In this document: positions 33,765 through 45,487 of the stretch, one piece after another
How positions within the stretch are numbered: the first letter of the stretch is position 1
Layout of the letters: each line of letters opens with the position of its first letter
NCBI GenBank assembly: GCA_022579005.1
Contig: MU401456.1
Coordinates: 62,001 to 126,000, forward strand
Direction of reading: 5' to 3'
Source of the DNA: Poronia punctata
Taxonomy: Eukaryota; Ascomycota; Sordariomycetes; Xylariales; Xylariaceae
Length of the DNA stretch: 64,000 nucleotides
Program-made: the position numbers and the translations under genes
Notes under the pieces: model-generated
Databases searched by the model: none
What the model was told of the DNA's origin: nothing
Seen by the model: the letters and a program-made list of their open reading frames with translations, nothing else

Positions 33765-34454
33765 TCAAAAGGCCGACACAGCGTGTTCTAATGGATCCCT
33801 CTGAGCCTCCCAAGCAAGCCAGTCAGATCTCGTTGTCCTAGAAATCGTTAGCATAAAAGAGTTATACACAAAACTGTACGACCCAGGGGACGCGTACGGT
33901 AGAAGCCCCATCCCGTTGACTTTCCATATCCCTACACCCAGCGCAACCAACTGCATGGCGATATAGGCCAGTTTTACTGGCAGCATTTTGGCCTTGTTCG
34001 TATCCGACTCGAATCGCTCAAAGGCCTGGTTCGTCCCCAACAGTCCCATGATGGGATTTTTAAAGGCCATGAAGACCATCATGATACTGAAAATCTGCAG
34101 CGAGTTCCCCGACATGTACATCATGATAAATGTCATAGGCAGGCTCTTTACCGGGGCCAAAGCCACTTCCCAGGCTTTCTTCAGTTTTAACGTGTCCATT
34201 TCTTGGGGCGTAGGTTGCTTTCGGGGTTGGGTTTTCGACTCTTTGGACTCTTTGGCGGCTTGTTTCTGTGCGCATTATTAAATGAGCGGGGTATTCCATA
34301 GGTATAGGGGACAGTTGGAGCATGCCTTTGACAGAGCGCCAGACTGAGAAGGGTAGCCAGGAGGGTCGGGGATGCCGCCGCTCTTGGACTTGTATGTCGG
34401 CGGGAAGTCGAGGTCGGCGGCCCAACGAGGAGCCAGGGTTGCGGTCGACGACAT
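33765..34454 (-). CDS. EMC4: EMC4, ER membrane protein complex subunit 4
   Basis: Subunit of the EMC insertase, which inserts tail-anchored and multi-pass proteins into the ER membrane. Exons 34326-34454, 33898-34265 and 33765-33837 give 189 residues. The core TLKLKKAWEVALAPVKSLPM followed by FIMMYMSGNSLQIFSIMMVF is diagnostic. Two membrane helices follow. Intron 2 (60 nt, 33838-33897) is spliced because only its removal yields GLLPTTRSDWLAWE. It is a multiple of three without a stop, so retention would add 20 residues silently. Intron 1 (34266-34325, 60 nt) needs a GC donor (AAAG|GCATGC) to join IPDPPGY-containing exon 1 to the KQAAKESKES stretch. I found no GT donor in phase. The start is the only Met of exon 1. 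Confidence 0.88.
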
Positions 34455-35498
34455 TGTCTCTGATTGTTAACCGTTCGTAGTTTGAGTACCAGTATAGAGA
34501 TGCCACAGGAAATGTTATTGTGAATGGAGTCGTCGAGGGATCGAGTCTACACGTAATTACCCGTAAGAGTTGAGGTCGATAGTGGGTAGCTTTACGGGCA
34601 GGCTAACAAGCACGAGTGGATCAGCATAACAAGAGCCGCTTCGGAGCCCCTACCTAGGAGTACCTACAACGTAACTCATACAGATTTCTGATTTCTGCTT
34701 ACCTAATGTCAGGACATTGGAACTTGCTGACATCCTGTCGCATTCATTTTCATCCGACACACTAGAATTTGCCCACGTGCCAATTGAGCCAATTATGATG
34801 AGCTAAAACAGGGGCCGCTCCGCTCTACTGCCTTTCCCAACGGCCGGTTAAGGTAGGATGTGGATACTAACCTTACCTCAACGTGTAGAAGGTACGAGTA
34901 CCCGTGTGCTGCACGCGTTAAGTAGGTACATGTAGGTAGGTCCCCAAGGAATGCGTCTTGTATTGGCCATCATAGATAGGGTCTCCTGAAACAGTAGGTA
35001 CCCGTACTTACCTACGTCCGAATGAAGCGGCAAAAACCATAGGCCCAAAATGCGCAACGAATAATACACGAGATAATGTGCAGCTATATACGATCCCCCA
35101 ACGCTATAACATCACGTCTATTGATAAAATCGGGATTGTTCCGCCGACCGACTCAATAAACGATTGTGTTCGCTTGTATTCCTCGCCTCCGCCGGTGCCG
35201 ATTGTATCCAAGCTTAGCCTTATCTTCTGCCCTCGTATGACCAAGATCCAGCTGTCAACGACGGGATCTCTCTATTCGAGGCAACGAAAGGGACTAACGT
35301 TAGACATGGTGCACATGTGACGGTTTTCCAACAATCCATACCCCTCACTCAGCTGCCACATCCTGCCGCCGTCGTCTTATACCATTGGACTAGCGGCCTG
35401 TCGATGCCCAGACGCCGTCCTTGTAACGTCAGATAATCAACCTACCACCCGGAACTTCCTTGTCCAGTCTCTCCGCTTGCCGCACTTCCTTTGTCAAC
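34455..35498. other. Divergent promoter region, EMC4 and AP-1 beta
   Basis: About 1 kb, with TAGGTA words at 34920-34940. No gene seen. Confidence 0.6.
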
Positions 35499-38278
35499 AT
35501 GTCGTCCAGTGCTCAGGCAGGGGACTCAAAGCTCTTCGCTCGAGTAAGATACCCTTTTATATCTTAAGACTTACTGGTGAATACTCGCACGCTAGCCTTG
35601 ACCTCGTCTCCAACCCTTCTCCGTCCCTCGAGTTCGAATCCGTCACAATCGTTACATTTTGATCAGCCAACGTCCGTTGTCGCTTTGCAGCGACTTTAAG
35701 GAGTACAAAATGCTGCCCAGCGTACTCGATGCTGTCGAGTAGCTACCGAATCGTTGAGTCAGCCTTTGGGTTTCTCTCCGTTCCCCTCGACATCCGAGAT
35801 ACCCGCGTCAGATGTGACTCCCCGATTGCCCAGACTACACCAGACAAAATATCCAGACCACTACGTAGCGCCCTAGTCGTCACCATGGCTATGTTTCTTG
35901 CGTATATCCCTCCGGACTATGGCTTACACCGAATGACTGTACAGGGGAAGGTGGCCGAGCTGCGAGCCGAGTTGAACAGCGGCGGCAAGAAAGACAAAAA
36001 CTTTACGCAGAAGAAGATCGCCCTAAAGAAGATAGTAGCCAATATGACTATGAGCAATAATGAGATGGTGTCGCTATTTCCCGATGTCATAAGTTGCATG
36101 CAAATCCAAAGCCTGGAAATAAAGAAGATGTAAATCTTGCTCCGTCTACTCGATATAACAAGGGCGAAGCCATGCTTACAGACATCACAGGTGTTTCTTA
36201 TTCTTGGTGAACTATTCGCGGATGCGACCAGAAATCGCGATAAAGGCGATCCCTGTCTTGGAGCAGGTAAGCTTGCCATGGCCCCGTGCCCAAGGTGAAA
36301 AGGAGTAAAAAAAAGGAGAACAACATTAACACAAACGGATACAGGACATGGAGGACCCAAACCCCTTGGTCAGAGCTCTATCCCTCCGCACGATGTCTTA
36401 TGTTCATGTCCGGGAATTCGTCGAGGCAACTGTCCCGCTCGTGAAAAGATTGCTTCGGGACGTTGACCCTTATGTCCGGAAAACAGCCGCCTACTGTGTC
36501 GCGAAGCTGTATGATCATGATAAAGGCATGGTCGAACGCTCCGACTTGATTGATAGGCTGAATCAACTGTTGCGAGACGACAACCCTACTGTGGTCGCGA
36601 GCGCATTAGCCAGTCTGATGGACATTTGGGAGCGGAGCGAGACCATCAAACTCACATTAGACTACAGCAATGCGTCCAAGATGGTCGCCATCCTACCCGA
36701 TTGTTCCGAGTTTGTTGCCACTTGACCAACTCTCCAATACCAAAGTCGCCGGCACTAACCTGATATTACAGATGGGGCCAGACATACATTCTGGAGGCTC
36801 TCATGTCGTACGTGCCGCAAGAGTCGGGGGAAGCAACGCTCTTAGCAGAGCGCATAGCCCCGCGTCTGTCGCACTCCAACTCGGCTGTAGTCTTGACCTG
36901 TATACGGGTCATCTTATATCTCATGAACTACATCAGCGAAGAGAAGCAAATCTCGGCCCTTTGCCGGAAGCTTTCGCCACCACTTGTAACATTGTTAGCA
37001 AAGGGTTCCGAGGTCCAGTATCTCGCGCTACGAAACGCTCTACTTATTCTCCAACGACGCCCAGATGTGCTTCGGAATGACATTCGGGTCTTTTTCTGCA
37101 AATATAATGATCCCATATACGTCAAGGTTACGAAGCTTGAACTTATTTTCATGTTAGCAAGCGAGAAGAACATCGACGAGGTCCTGACGGAGTTACGAGA
37201 ATACGCGACCGAGGTCGACGTCCACTTTGTTCGCAAAGCCGTGCGCGCGATTGGCAAACTAGCCATCAAAATCGAGCCTGCTGCCCGGCGGTGTATTAAT
37301 CTCTTGCTGGAACTCGTCTCAACCAAGGTTCCGTATATCGTACAAGAAGCCACCGTCGTCATCCGCAACATCTTCAGGAAATATCCAAACCAGTATGAGT
37401 CCATCATTGGCGTGCTATGCGAGCATCTCGACTCTCTGGACGAACCCGAGGCCAAGGCGGCGATGGTATGGGTCATCGGGCAATATGCCGACCGGATCGA
37501 GAATAGCGACGCGCTCCTCGAAGATTTCCTATATTCCTTCGCCGAAGAGCCAGTCGAGGTGCAACTTGCTCTGCTGACAGCGACTGTCAAGCTGTTTATC
37601 CAACGGCCGACCAAAGGCCAAGATATTGTGCCACGCGTGCTGAAGTGGGCCACGGAAGAGACCGACAACCCCGACCTGCGTGACCGAGCTTACATGTATT
37701 GGAGACTCTTGAGCACCGATATCAACCTGGCCAAGCAAATCGTCATGGGCGAGAAACCTCCCATCACTGCCGAGTCCGAGAAGCTCGATCCGCAAACGCT
37801 CGAGGAGATGTGTCTAAACGTCGGCACATTGGCTACCATTTACCTCAAACCCGTTCAGACTGTATTTCGCAATGCACGGCCCCGTCGCTTGGCCGATTCC
37901 CCTGCGCTGCAGAAGCATGCACTACCCACGTCGCAGAACCTCGCTGGGTTTGATTCGAGTAAGTCGCTGTCCATGTTGGGCATGGGTGGACAACCAGCCG
38001 TCGTCCGGCCCGCGGGCAACACCACGGCATTGAATGTCGCTACCTCAGGGTCAGGAGGGGGGTCAGGTACCGAAAACATGGCCGGAGCTGTTAACGACGC
38101 CGACGAATACTTCGCTGGCGTCGGTAACCAACGCATGGCGGCAATGGGGCTTCATGACGATGGGTTTGGCGGTGGGAGTGGTACCGAGGCTGGTTACGTC
38201 GTAAACCAGTTTGCTCCTCAGCAGGTTCTACAGCCCGCACAGGGCGTGGGAAGCAATGGAGACCTTCTAATGTTGTAA
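35499..38278 (+). CDS. APL2: AP-1 complex beta adaptin
   Basis: Large subunit of the clathrin adaptor AP-1, acting in trans-Golgi/endosome sorting. Five exons: 35499-35543, 35945-36129, 36191-36266, 36345-36709, 36772-38278 (725 residues). Exon 1 encodes only [15 protein letters not shown] and is followed by an unusually long 401-nt intron. Exon 2 resumes with [14 protein letters not shown]. The HEAT/ARM trunk includes [40 protein letters not shown] and [20 protein letters not shown], nearly invariant in beta adaptins. After about residue 600 a Gly/Ser-rich hinge follows, and there is no room for a full appendage domain, as in yeast Apl2. The protein ends NGDLLML, resembling a degenerate clathrin box, which is inference. 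AP-2 beta is the main alternative; the length and hinge favour AP-1. Confidence 0.9.
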
Positions 38279-38715
38279 TTTCAGCCTGGTGTTATGCCAT
38301 CAGTTGTTCTATATTCGATTCCCCGTGTAGCTCATTAAACTTTCGTTATATAATAGGGTCCATGAACTCCTAGACCGCTTTACTTCAGTCTGTAACACAC
38401 GTACACCCTAGTTCGAAAGCACCAAGTTCGTCGGTGAAATTAGAAAATCAACCGACGTGTTCGATTTGCACGGCATTACTCTAGCTTACATCTTACCACG
38501 TAGCACCCTGTACCAGCAACAGATCGTGTCTAATCTTCTATGACCACCACCGAACCAGAATTTAGCATGCAACAGCAATACGCCGTACTGTGTGCATCAT
38601 ACCTGCTCAGACCTCCAAAGCTCGAATACCTCTCGAAGGTTATCATACACCGGCCCAATACAACTTGAGTTTATCGTGCTTGGCGGATTACCTCATGAAT
38701 AAGTGATATTCAAAT
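38279..38715. other. Short intergenic gap, convergent genes
   Basis: 3' regions of the AP-1 beta and GPI-protein genes. No gene seen. Confidence 0.6.
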
Positions 38716-40167
38716 CTACCCCGTCATTTCTGCCAAGATCGCCAATGTGATGAACCAACACAACATGATGATGTTAACCTCGGCGCCCGCAACACTAGCG
38801 CTTGTGACGGCGATTGGTACTGCAGTCGGATCTCCTCCCAATGTAGTAAGTTGAGCGGAAGCCGGAGGGTCCATGGAAGCCGGCGGATCCAAAGACGCGA
38901 GCGGGTCCGGAGAAGTGGGGTCCGAGGAAAATGAAGGGTCCGAGGAAACGGAAGGGTCCGAGAAAATGGGAGGGTCCAGAGAAGCGAGTGAGCCTGAGGC
39001 AGAAGGAGGATCTCCGCTGGTCGAAGCCGTTGTGGCAGTGGTAGGTGCAGTAACCACATTGGTGTAGATACCAGTAGTACAAGTTGTGGCATTTCTCGGG
39101 CCAGCCATATCTGTGCCCACCACTGTAGAATACGGTACCGACACGATAACGACAGGTGTCGTTACTGAAGTCACCATATCCAGGGTGGTCGTGCTCGCAG
39201 AATTAGCAGCTGAAGGCGGTCCTTCGCTACCTGGCACTGTAACAGCGCCACTCGGACAACTTGAGGTAGCTGATGAGGGTAGAGAACCGGAAGCACTGGA
39301 GATTGTGACAAATGTGGTAGGCAGAGATGGTAGGATGGGGGAAAGCACACTAGAAGTGGAACTGCTCGACGTAGACAGAGGAACCCAAATGGTAACCGTG
39401 CCACCTGTTGCCGAGAGAGAAACTCCTTCCTGAGATGTGACGAGGGTAGTAGGTGTTGTCTCTGTGTTCGATGCTGAGATTGGTCCCAAGGTGCCAATTC
39501 CTGAACTGCTCGACATCGCTAGGGAGCCACTTGTAGAGCCGGCCTCCAGGCTCACAATTATCGTCTCGACGATGGTTCCCATGACAGGGACTACCGTCGT
39601 AAGGATCGTCGGGATAGCAGTACTGATATTGTAAGGTTGCCCAGAGGAGTAGGGTGACTGTCCCATTGGCGATTGCCCGTTCGCTGGGCTAGGTGATAGA
39701 TCCCCAGTAGGGCTTGAAGGTTGCTGGCCATAAGCTCCGGTGGGAGCATAAGACTGCGTATCAACCTCGATACCGCTATTGGTGACGCTTGCAGAGACCA
39801 TACTAGCACCACTATCATCACCGTAGGCGCCGCTTGGGCCAGCTTCCGCAGGCGCAAGTATAGTCATCCAAGCGTTAGGGGTAGAGGTGACAACAATAGT
39901 GGATTCAAGCTGGTCTTCAGCGAGTGGGACCATACTAGATCTCTTCTGCATGTGATTTTGAGGCTCGGACACCCGGTCAGACGGTTCAGGAGCGGTGATA
40001 AAGGTGGTGAGGGGATGGATGACGGTGGAATATAGTGTAGAACCCAAGACAGACACGTTGCGGAAGCTTTGATGAGTCTCCATATGATTCATGCCCTTAT
40101 TAGCGTCCAGGGCTGCATGGCACATAGCCAGCAGTACCGTCAACAAGAGACTCGAAATAGGTTGCAT
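38716..40167 (-). CDS. GPI-anchored Ser/Thr-rich cell-surface protein
   Basis: Predicted wall or plasma-membrane mannoprotein of 483 residues, single exon. I start at the Met at 40167 because it opens a signal peptide (MQPISSLLLTVLLAMCHA). The frame itself begins 25 codons earlier at 40242. A dibasic Kex2-type site (MQKR|SS) follows at about residue 75. The body is Ser, Thr, Pro and Ala-rich, a typical O-mannosylation target. Near the C terminus lies a degenerate Asp-Pro repeat (SDPS, SDPT, LDPP, MDPP units at about 38855-39000). The chain ends in a hydrophobic tail (IIMLCWFITLAILAEMTG) preceded by small residues, which fits a GPI-attachment signal. No catalytic domain seen. A mannose-transfer partner, PMT4, is encoded at 16.7-19.2 kb. 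Confidence 0.72.
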   Translation of the reverse strand: MQPISSLLLTVLLAMCHAALDANKGMNHMETHQSFRNVSVLGSTLYSTVIHPLTTFITAPEPSDRVSEPQNHMQKRSSMVPLAEDQLESTIVVTSTPNAWMTILAPAEAGPSGAYGDDSGASMVSASVTNSGIEVDTQSYAPTGAYGQQPSSPTGDLSPSPANGQSPMGQSPYSSGQPYNISTAIPTILTTVVPVMGTIVETIIVSLEAGSTSGSLAMSSSSGIGTLGPISASNTETTPTTLVTSQEGVSLSATGGTVTIWVPLSTSSSSTSSVLSPILPSLPTTFVTISSASGSLPSSATSSCPSGAVTVPGSEGPPSAANSASTTTLDMVTSVTTPVVIVSVPYSTVVGTDMAGPRNATTCTTGIYTNVVTAPTTATTASTSGDPPSASGSLASLDPPIFSDPSVSSDPSFSSDPTSPDPLASLDPPASMDPPASAQLTTLGGDPTAVPIAVTSASVAGAEVNIIMLCWFITLAILAEMTG

Positions 40168-43100
40168 GGCTCCCCAGAAGACTTTGATACCCGGAAGCGA
40201 GGCGTGATATAAGTGATCTGAAAACGGATATTTAAACGCCAATATCTAGTATCTTCCGAAAATGGGTGAGCCTACAAGCTCGAACGCCCGGATTCGAAAA
40301 GGGAGACCAAACGAGTGAAGGTGGGCGAGTGGATGGGAGGATTATGGGGATGAAGGTTTGAGAGTGGGAGAGTAGAAGAGTCGCCCAAGAGATGGAGAGG
40401 TTGCGGACAATAATTGAACAGGCTAATAATACCTACATAAATGGGAAACACCGGTGGCATACCTTCATGGTACCTACCCAGGTACTTTACCAACTAACGA
40501 TTACTCGGTGGTGAATATGGAAAGTGCAATCACATGTGTGTACTTTTTTTTGTAAAACGGAAGGAAGACTTTCTACATTGCCCCAAGGGAAGCTTCAACG
40601 GACAGAACCTTTTTCTCTTTTCGTGTATTGAGCTGAAGACTGCCGTAGAAGGCGCGTTCCAGAGTAAAACTGCTCATCAAAAATGCCATGTGAAGAGAAA
40701 GAGCAGCCATGTATTTGGCAAACAGTACCTATCGAATCCCATAAAATCTCAGTAAAGTGCATCAACCATGCGGCAACTTGCGGCTCTCGGCACACCGTTA
40801 CGTATTTTGTCAATGAATACAACTTCTAAGTCTGACGACAACTCAGTTACTTGAACCTAATGTTTGAGCAGAGACACTTCAAATCGGGTACCAGCCAACT
40901 GGCTCACGTTAGGCGACGTACAATGCAGTCAAGAAATGGTGACCACCTGTCCGACCTGGGTACGCTACAGAGGAATTGGATAGTGACGGCAGAAGGATCG
41001 GCTACTCCTGTCCGGTAGTATTCTTTAAAGGTTGCAGACAGTGTCTTTCAGAGGGAAAAGCGGTTGAGGGTAATCACCTTAGGTGGCTACCTCTAGAACA
41101 ATGTTGGTTCATCTACGGAAACAGCTATTGGGTTCCTAGAGTATTCGCATCTCTTTCCAGCTATCTGCAACATGACGATTCATGCTAACGGCTCTTATCG
41201 GTCCTGACGAGAAGACCACCCGTGGATATGCGTGCGGTAACCCGATCCCGGATGAGATGTTCTCCCTAACCTACGGTGGCGGCCTTCAATATCGCAAACG
41301 ACCTTTCCAGGTATTAACACCTCAATTGGGCCCAAAATTAGGCGTAGCGGCAGCATTGGTGCCACATCTAGTGACCCCCGAGGTAAGCATTCTCTGTTAT
41401 GTCCATTCTCACGATGGCTAGCTTAGGAGGAAAGCACGTCTCGACGCAGACGGTCCACAGAGAGAGGAACATCAGGGCTGAAACCCATAGACGATACGCT
41501 CTGCCGTGAAGGACATTTTAATATGTATACTTCAAGATCAATACCATAGGTAGGCATCGGATGCTTCTGGGTTGACACCCCTTTTCGCAACGATTTAGTT
41601 GGTACTTAGGTAGTATCAATTTCTATCCAGGTGTTCCGCAGCCCGCTGATTAGAGAGATCTCAAGGCTTCAGATTCTAGTACCATTTTATGTTATAGAAG
41701 TTAACTGGCATTTTCGTCCTCTTTCGCTCTATCGAAGTATTTGCAACCAACCAAAATTGACACTTCGTACACTTTTCTCAAGCCACATCTACTAGGTAGG
41801 GATCGCGCGACTCCGCTACCGCCGGATGGAACTGAGAAAAAAGGCCGTACTCGTACACACTAACAGTGTTCCCAGCCCTTGTATGCATCAGAGCGGAATT
41901 ATCACGATGAAATGCGTATTAACGAGTCCAGGATCCCCATCTCTGATTTATTTGCCTTTACTCCCAGTTCGCCGAATCAAGCCCGGAACTTGAGGCACGA
42001 CTGACCAAGTAAAGTTCGTTTGCTGTAAAATGCTGGGGCAATTCCCGCAACAGAAGTCTTCGTTACTTCAAAACACCCAAGCGTATTAACATGATTTTAG
42101 GCGCGCTAAATACATTCTCTCAAGAGTATTTTAGTGGTATGAACCTGGACGTTTAAAGTGAATTCGTTGACAATACCTACACTCATCGTTACCTCCAAGG
42201 CGCATCCGACCAATCCATGGCCAACCTATGGCCTTGACGAATGTGTTGTAATCTAACTGGAGTTTATATTGTCCCCCAAGACTCGAATCATATTCTGCTT
42301 CGGAGGCTTGATGCACAATGACGGTAATTGACAAGGGATAAAACGAATGTGAACCTTTTGTCTTGGGAGATGCGGAGTGTTACCGGTCGGAACTTCCGGA
42401 TGATAAAAAGCAGAGCTCCACTCATGAGGCGGGAGACTTCGGTATGTCCTCGTGTCTTTTCCTTCGAATCTGCCATCTGAGGCACTTTGTGACCTACGTG
42501 ATACCTATCTGAAATGTACCGGTTTAGAGAGCTCGAACAGCATATTGGATGCGGAAGAAAACCACCCACACCCATGATATCAGTAGAGTCATAGTTGCAG
42601 TTGTACCTGATCGGTAGGCACGTTGGACTAGTAAGGTGCCATGTTGTTATATGGTGCTTATGTTGGCAACAATATACTACACAAAGTTGGACAAGGTAGT
42701 TGGCACACAAGGCATATGAGAGCCCGTTTGGTGGTATTATCGGAGGAAATCCTTACTGGATCTAGGAGTTTATGGACGAGTAATAACCAAGGAAGAAGTC
42801 GAAGCGAGGGGGCGCATCCCTCATGTACGAGTAGAGAGCCGTCCTCGTTTCCACAGCATGAACCGAACCTACTACTTTTCCGGGCGCCTTCGTGCCTTTA
42901 CTGTTCGACTATCCGGTTGCCAGTCACGCCAGTGTTTAGTGCATAATCGAGGCCCGGAGGAGATGGGCAGAGTCTAGGCAAGGATAAGAAGGGCATTGCA
43001 GCTTTTAACTGTCTCTCGGATCGAGTCTCAAATGCCGAACAAGCTGCCCAAGATCAGATGACGTAGCACGGAATACACTTTTAGTATTTGCATTTGGAGC

Positions 43101-44714
43101 CATTCAAGTGTTTACACTGGGTTTTCCTCAGCAATCTGTTCTCTTTATGCTTGTTGAGAATACGTGAATAGCAGTTCCGGCAAGGCCCAGACACAGCGTA
43201 AACCCCCTAGACTAACCAACCAAGGCAACCTGTGATTGGACACACGTGCCGGGACTACCGGGATTCCACTCGTAGGTTAGCGATTCAGAGATACAGGTGA
43301 GTCAATATCAAGAGAACAATGCTTTTATCATATCTTATCTCTTGCCTTGAAAGGTTGTCTCACTCGACTTGGAGATGCTTTAACAGGTAGGCGCTGGACG
43401 CTAGGAACTTGCTTCAGTGCAATAGAAATGATAGATTACCCGCCTCATGCTCATGGAAGCTGGGGCTTGTGCCAAACTCCCAAGTTTGCCCATAGCTTCG
43501 CATATTGGCCCACCGGCTATCTCTGTATGGGATCGAGGTAGATGATATAGATAGGTAGTATTAAACTACCTAACGTAGCCCCCTAGTCTAGGTTCGGTAT
43601 TATGTACGCGGACATACAATTAACGCGTAACTGCAATGCCTACCCGGCCTACATACCCGTATCTTACCTTATTTCTACTCCCTGTGGCGTTGGATATGTA
43701 TGAGCATATAACCACCTGCAATGGACCAGCGGAGTAAGTTCCGATCAAGGCAGTAGGTATACGAGTACTTAATAGCGGCACAATCGCAAATATGTACGAC
43801 TTATCTAATCAGACCTAGGCCAGTCTAGACATATAACGCGGACGGATGGTTATATCGTATTGTGAACTCTGACATCTCAGAATGGGAGGGCAGAGAATGG
43901 ACAGATCCACGATTTCCCCAGTCAAATTGCCCCAATAACCCCAGACTGAAGATTCCTCGAAACATGCATTCAGCAGATCGGAGAGCCCAGTCCAATAAGG
44001 AGTGTCGAGGCCAATCACAATGGACGTTATCAGCGGGCGGCGAGTGCTAGTCCATCATTCTAACCAGTGCTAGCTAGAGATAATATTGGCCCCAGACTAG
44101 CAGGCTCAGTAACCTATCTGGGTGCTGCATGGCGCTAGAAATTGGGTCGCTCCCACCGACAAGCGAGTCTTTGTTACGCTGTCTTGTTGTTAGGTGTAGT
44201 GCACCCTGTACGCACCTACAACACTGGGTACCGTGCCATTCTTCAGGTAGATTCCGAAACTGCCCATCATCATCATCATCCTCCTGTCATCTTGTTTCCT
44301 ACTTGAACTAGGCGCCAACCTACTCAGCCTTCAATACCGTCATTTTCGAGATTTTCTTTAAGTTGCGTAGTTGCTTTACTTCTTTGTACGCTGACGGTCA
44401 TAGGCAAAGCAATCCTCGACTAGGGCACTGGCGGTTCATTACCTATTTTTCATCTCCATCTCCTTGTCCGTATTGCCTTGCGGTTTGCGTCGACTCTCAT
44501 TCATTTCCTTTCGTATACCCTAAAGACCTGATTCTGGCAATCGAATGTCTCAATTGTGCCGACAGTAATATCCCTACGCCGTAGTTAGCCTAAGACTTCG
44601 TGCACCCGGCGCGCCTCTTCCCGACATCTTCCTTCCCCTGCGGCACTGCGACGGAAACCTTGGGCCCCGTACTTGCGAGTTTCGGTCCCTTCGTAGGCAC
44701 TCCGACCCTTCAAT
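40168..44714. other. Gene-poor stretch, 4.5 kb
   Basis: The longest region without a supported gene. Only short frames occur. Two adjacent ones at 40976-41188 and 41182-41421 contain GYSC and GYACG motifs but cannot be joined into one protein with the splice sites I see. TAGGTA words cluster near 43550. A CAT trinucleotide run is at about 44265-44280. Base composition is not AT-rich, so this is not an obvious RIP block. Confidence 0.5.
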
Positions 44715-45487
44715 ATGGCTGACTCTACTTTGGCTTCCGGCGGTGGGGACCGCGGGTCCAAGCAGGACATGCCTCCGATGCATCAGCCTGCAGACGATGT
44801 TGAAATGGAAAACCTCACCTTACCACTGTCTGATCCTTCAGCCGCGGGCGCACAATCACAAGAAAGTCGCAACGGCGGTGACAGAGACCAAGAACCGGCA
44901 TCTGATAAGGATCCGCCGAATCCGGACGCCTCAGCCGAGGTCGCTTCTGCGCCGGAGAATGAGGAATTGACGATAGATCCGGTGGAACCCAAAGCAAACA
45001 ACGCCATGCCGTTCCTGAGTATAATGCTTCAACTCACCAATGGCGCAAGGCATCCGTTTCGTATCGATGAGAAATACCTTGTTAAGCGAAATGTTACCAT
45101 TACGGGTACGACCGGGGACGGCAAGCCAGATCCTGCAAGCATTACGGTCTATACACTGAAAGAGCTCATATTGCGGGATTGGCGGAAGGAATGGGAGGAG
45201 CCACCGAGAGAGCCATCGAGCATACGATTAATCCACTTCGGCAAATTGCTAGAAGACAGAAACCAGTTGAGCCGTGAGTTATCCTACGGGTTGGGGATGC
45301 TTGCGTGTATGAGCGGATAATGACTGACAATAAATACGCTCCAGACTACAACTTTGGCACCACCAGCAAGAACTGGGTACACATGACAGTGAAACCGCAA
45401 GACTTGCTAGACGAGGAAGAAGCTGCCAAAAAGGTCAAAGACTCTTCGTCGCATAGCGGCAGGGGTGGCTGTTGTGTTATCTTATAG
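44715..45487 (+). CDS. Prenylated ubiquitin-fold membrane protein (UBL3/MUB-like)
   Basis: Ubiquitin-like protein anchored to membranes by a prenyl group. Animal UBL3 and plant MUB proteins direct E2 enzymes or cargo to membranes; the fungal role is not established. Exons 44715-45273 and 45345-45487 with a 71-nt intron (GTGAGT) give 233 residues. Residues 1-95 are disordered and acidic. The ubiquitin-like fold is about 97-210 (LSIMLQLTNGARHPFRIDE, SIRLIHFGKLLEDRNQL, then after the junction HYNFGTTSKNWVHMTVKPQD). The C terminus is GGCCVIL, where CVIL is a CaaX box. The terminal Leu favours geranylgeranylation, and the preceding Cys could be palmitoylated. There is no di-Gly processing end, so it is not conjugated like ubiquitin. 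The long disordered N terminus is absent from animal UBL3. Confidence 0.82.

Noticed and set aside
42288..42710. 140-residue minus-strand frame in the gene-poor stretch
   Set aside because: No recognisable feature and no supported extension on either side.
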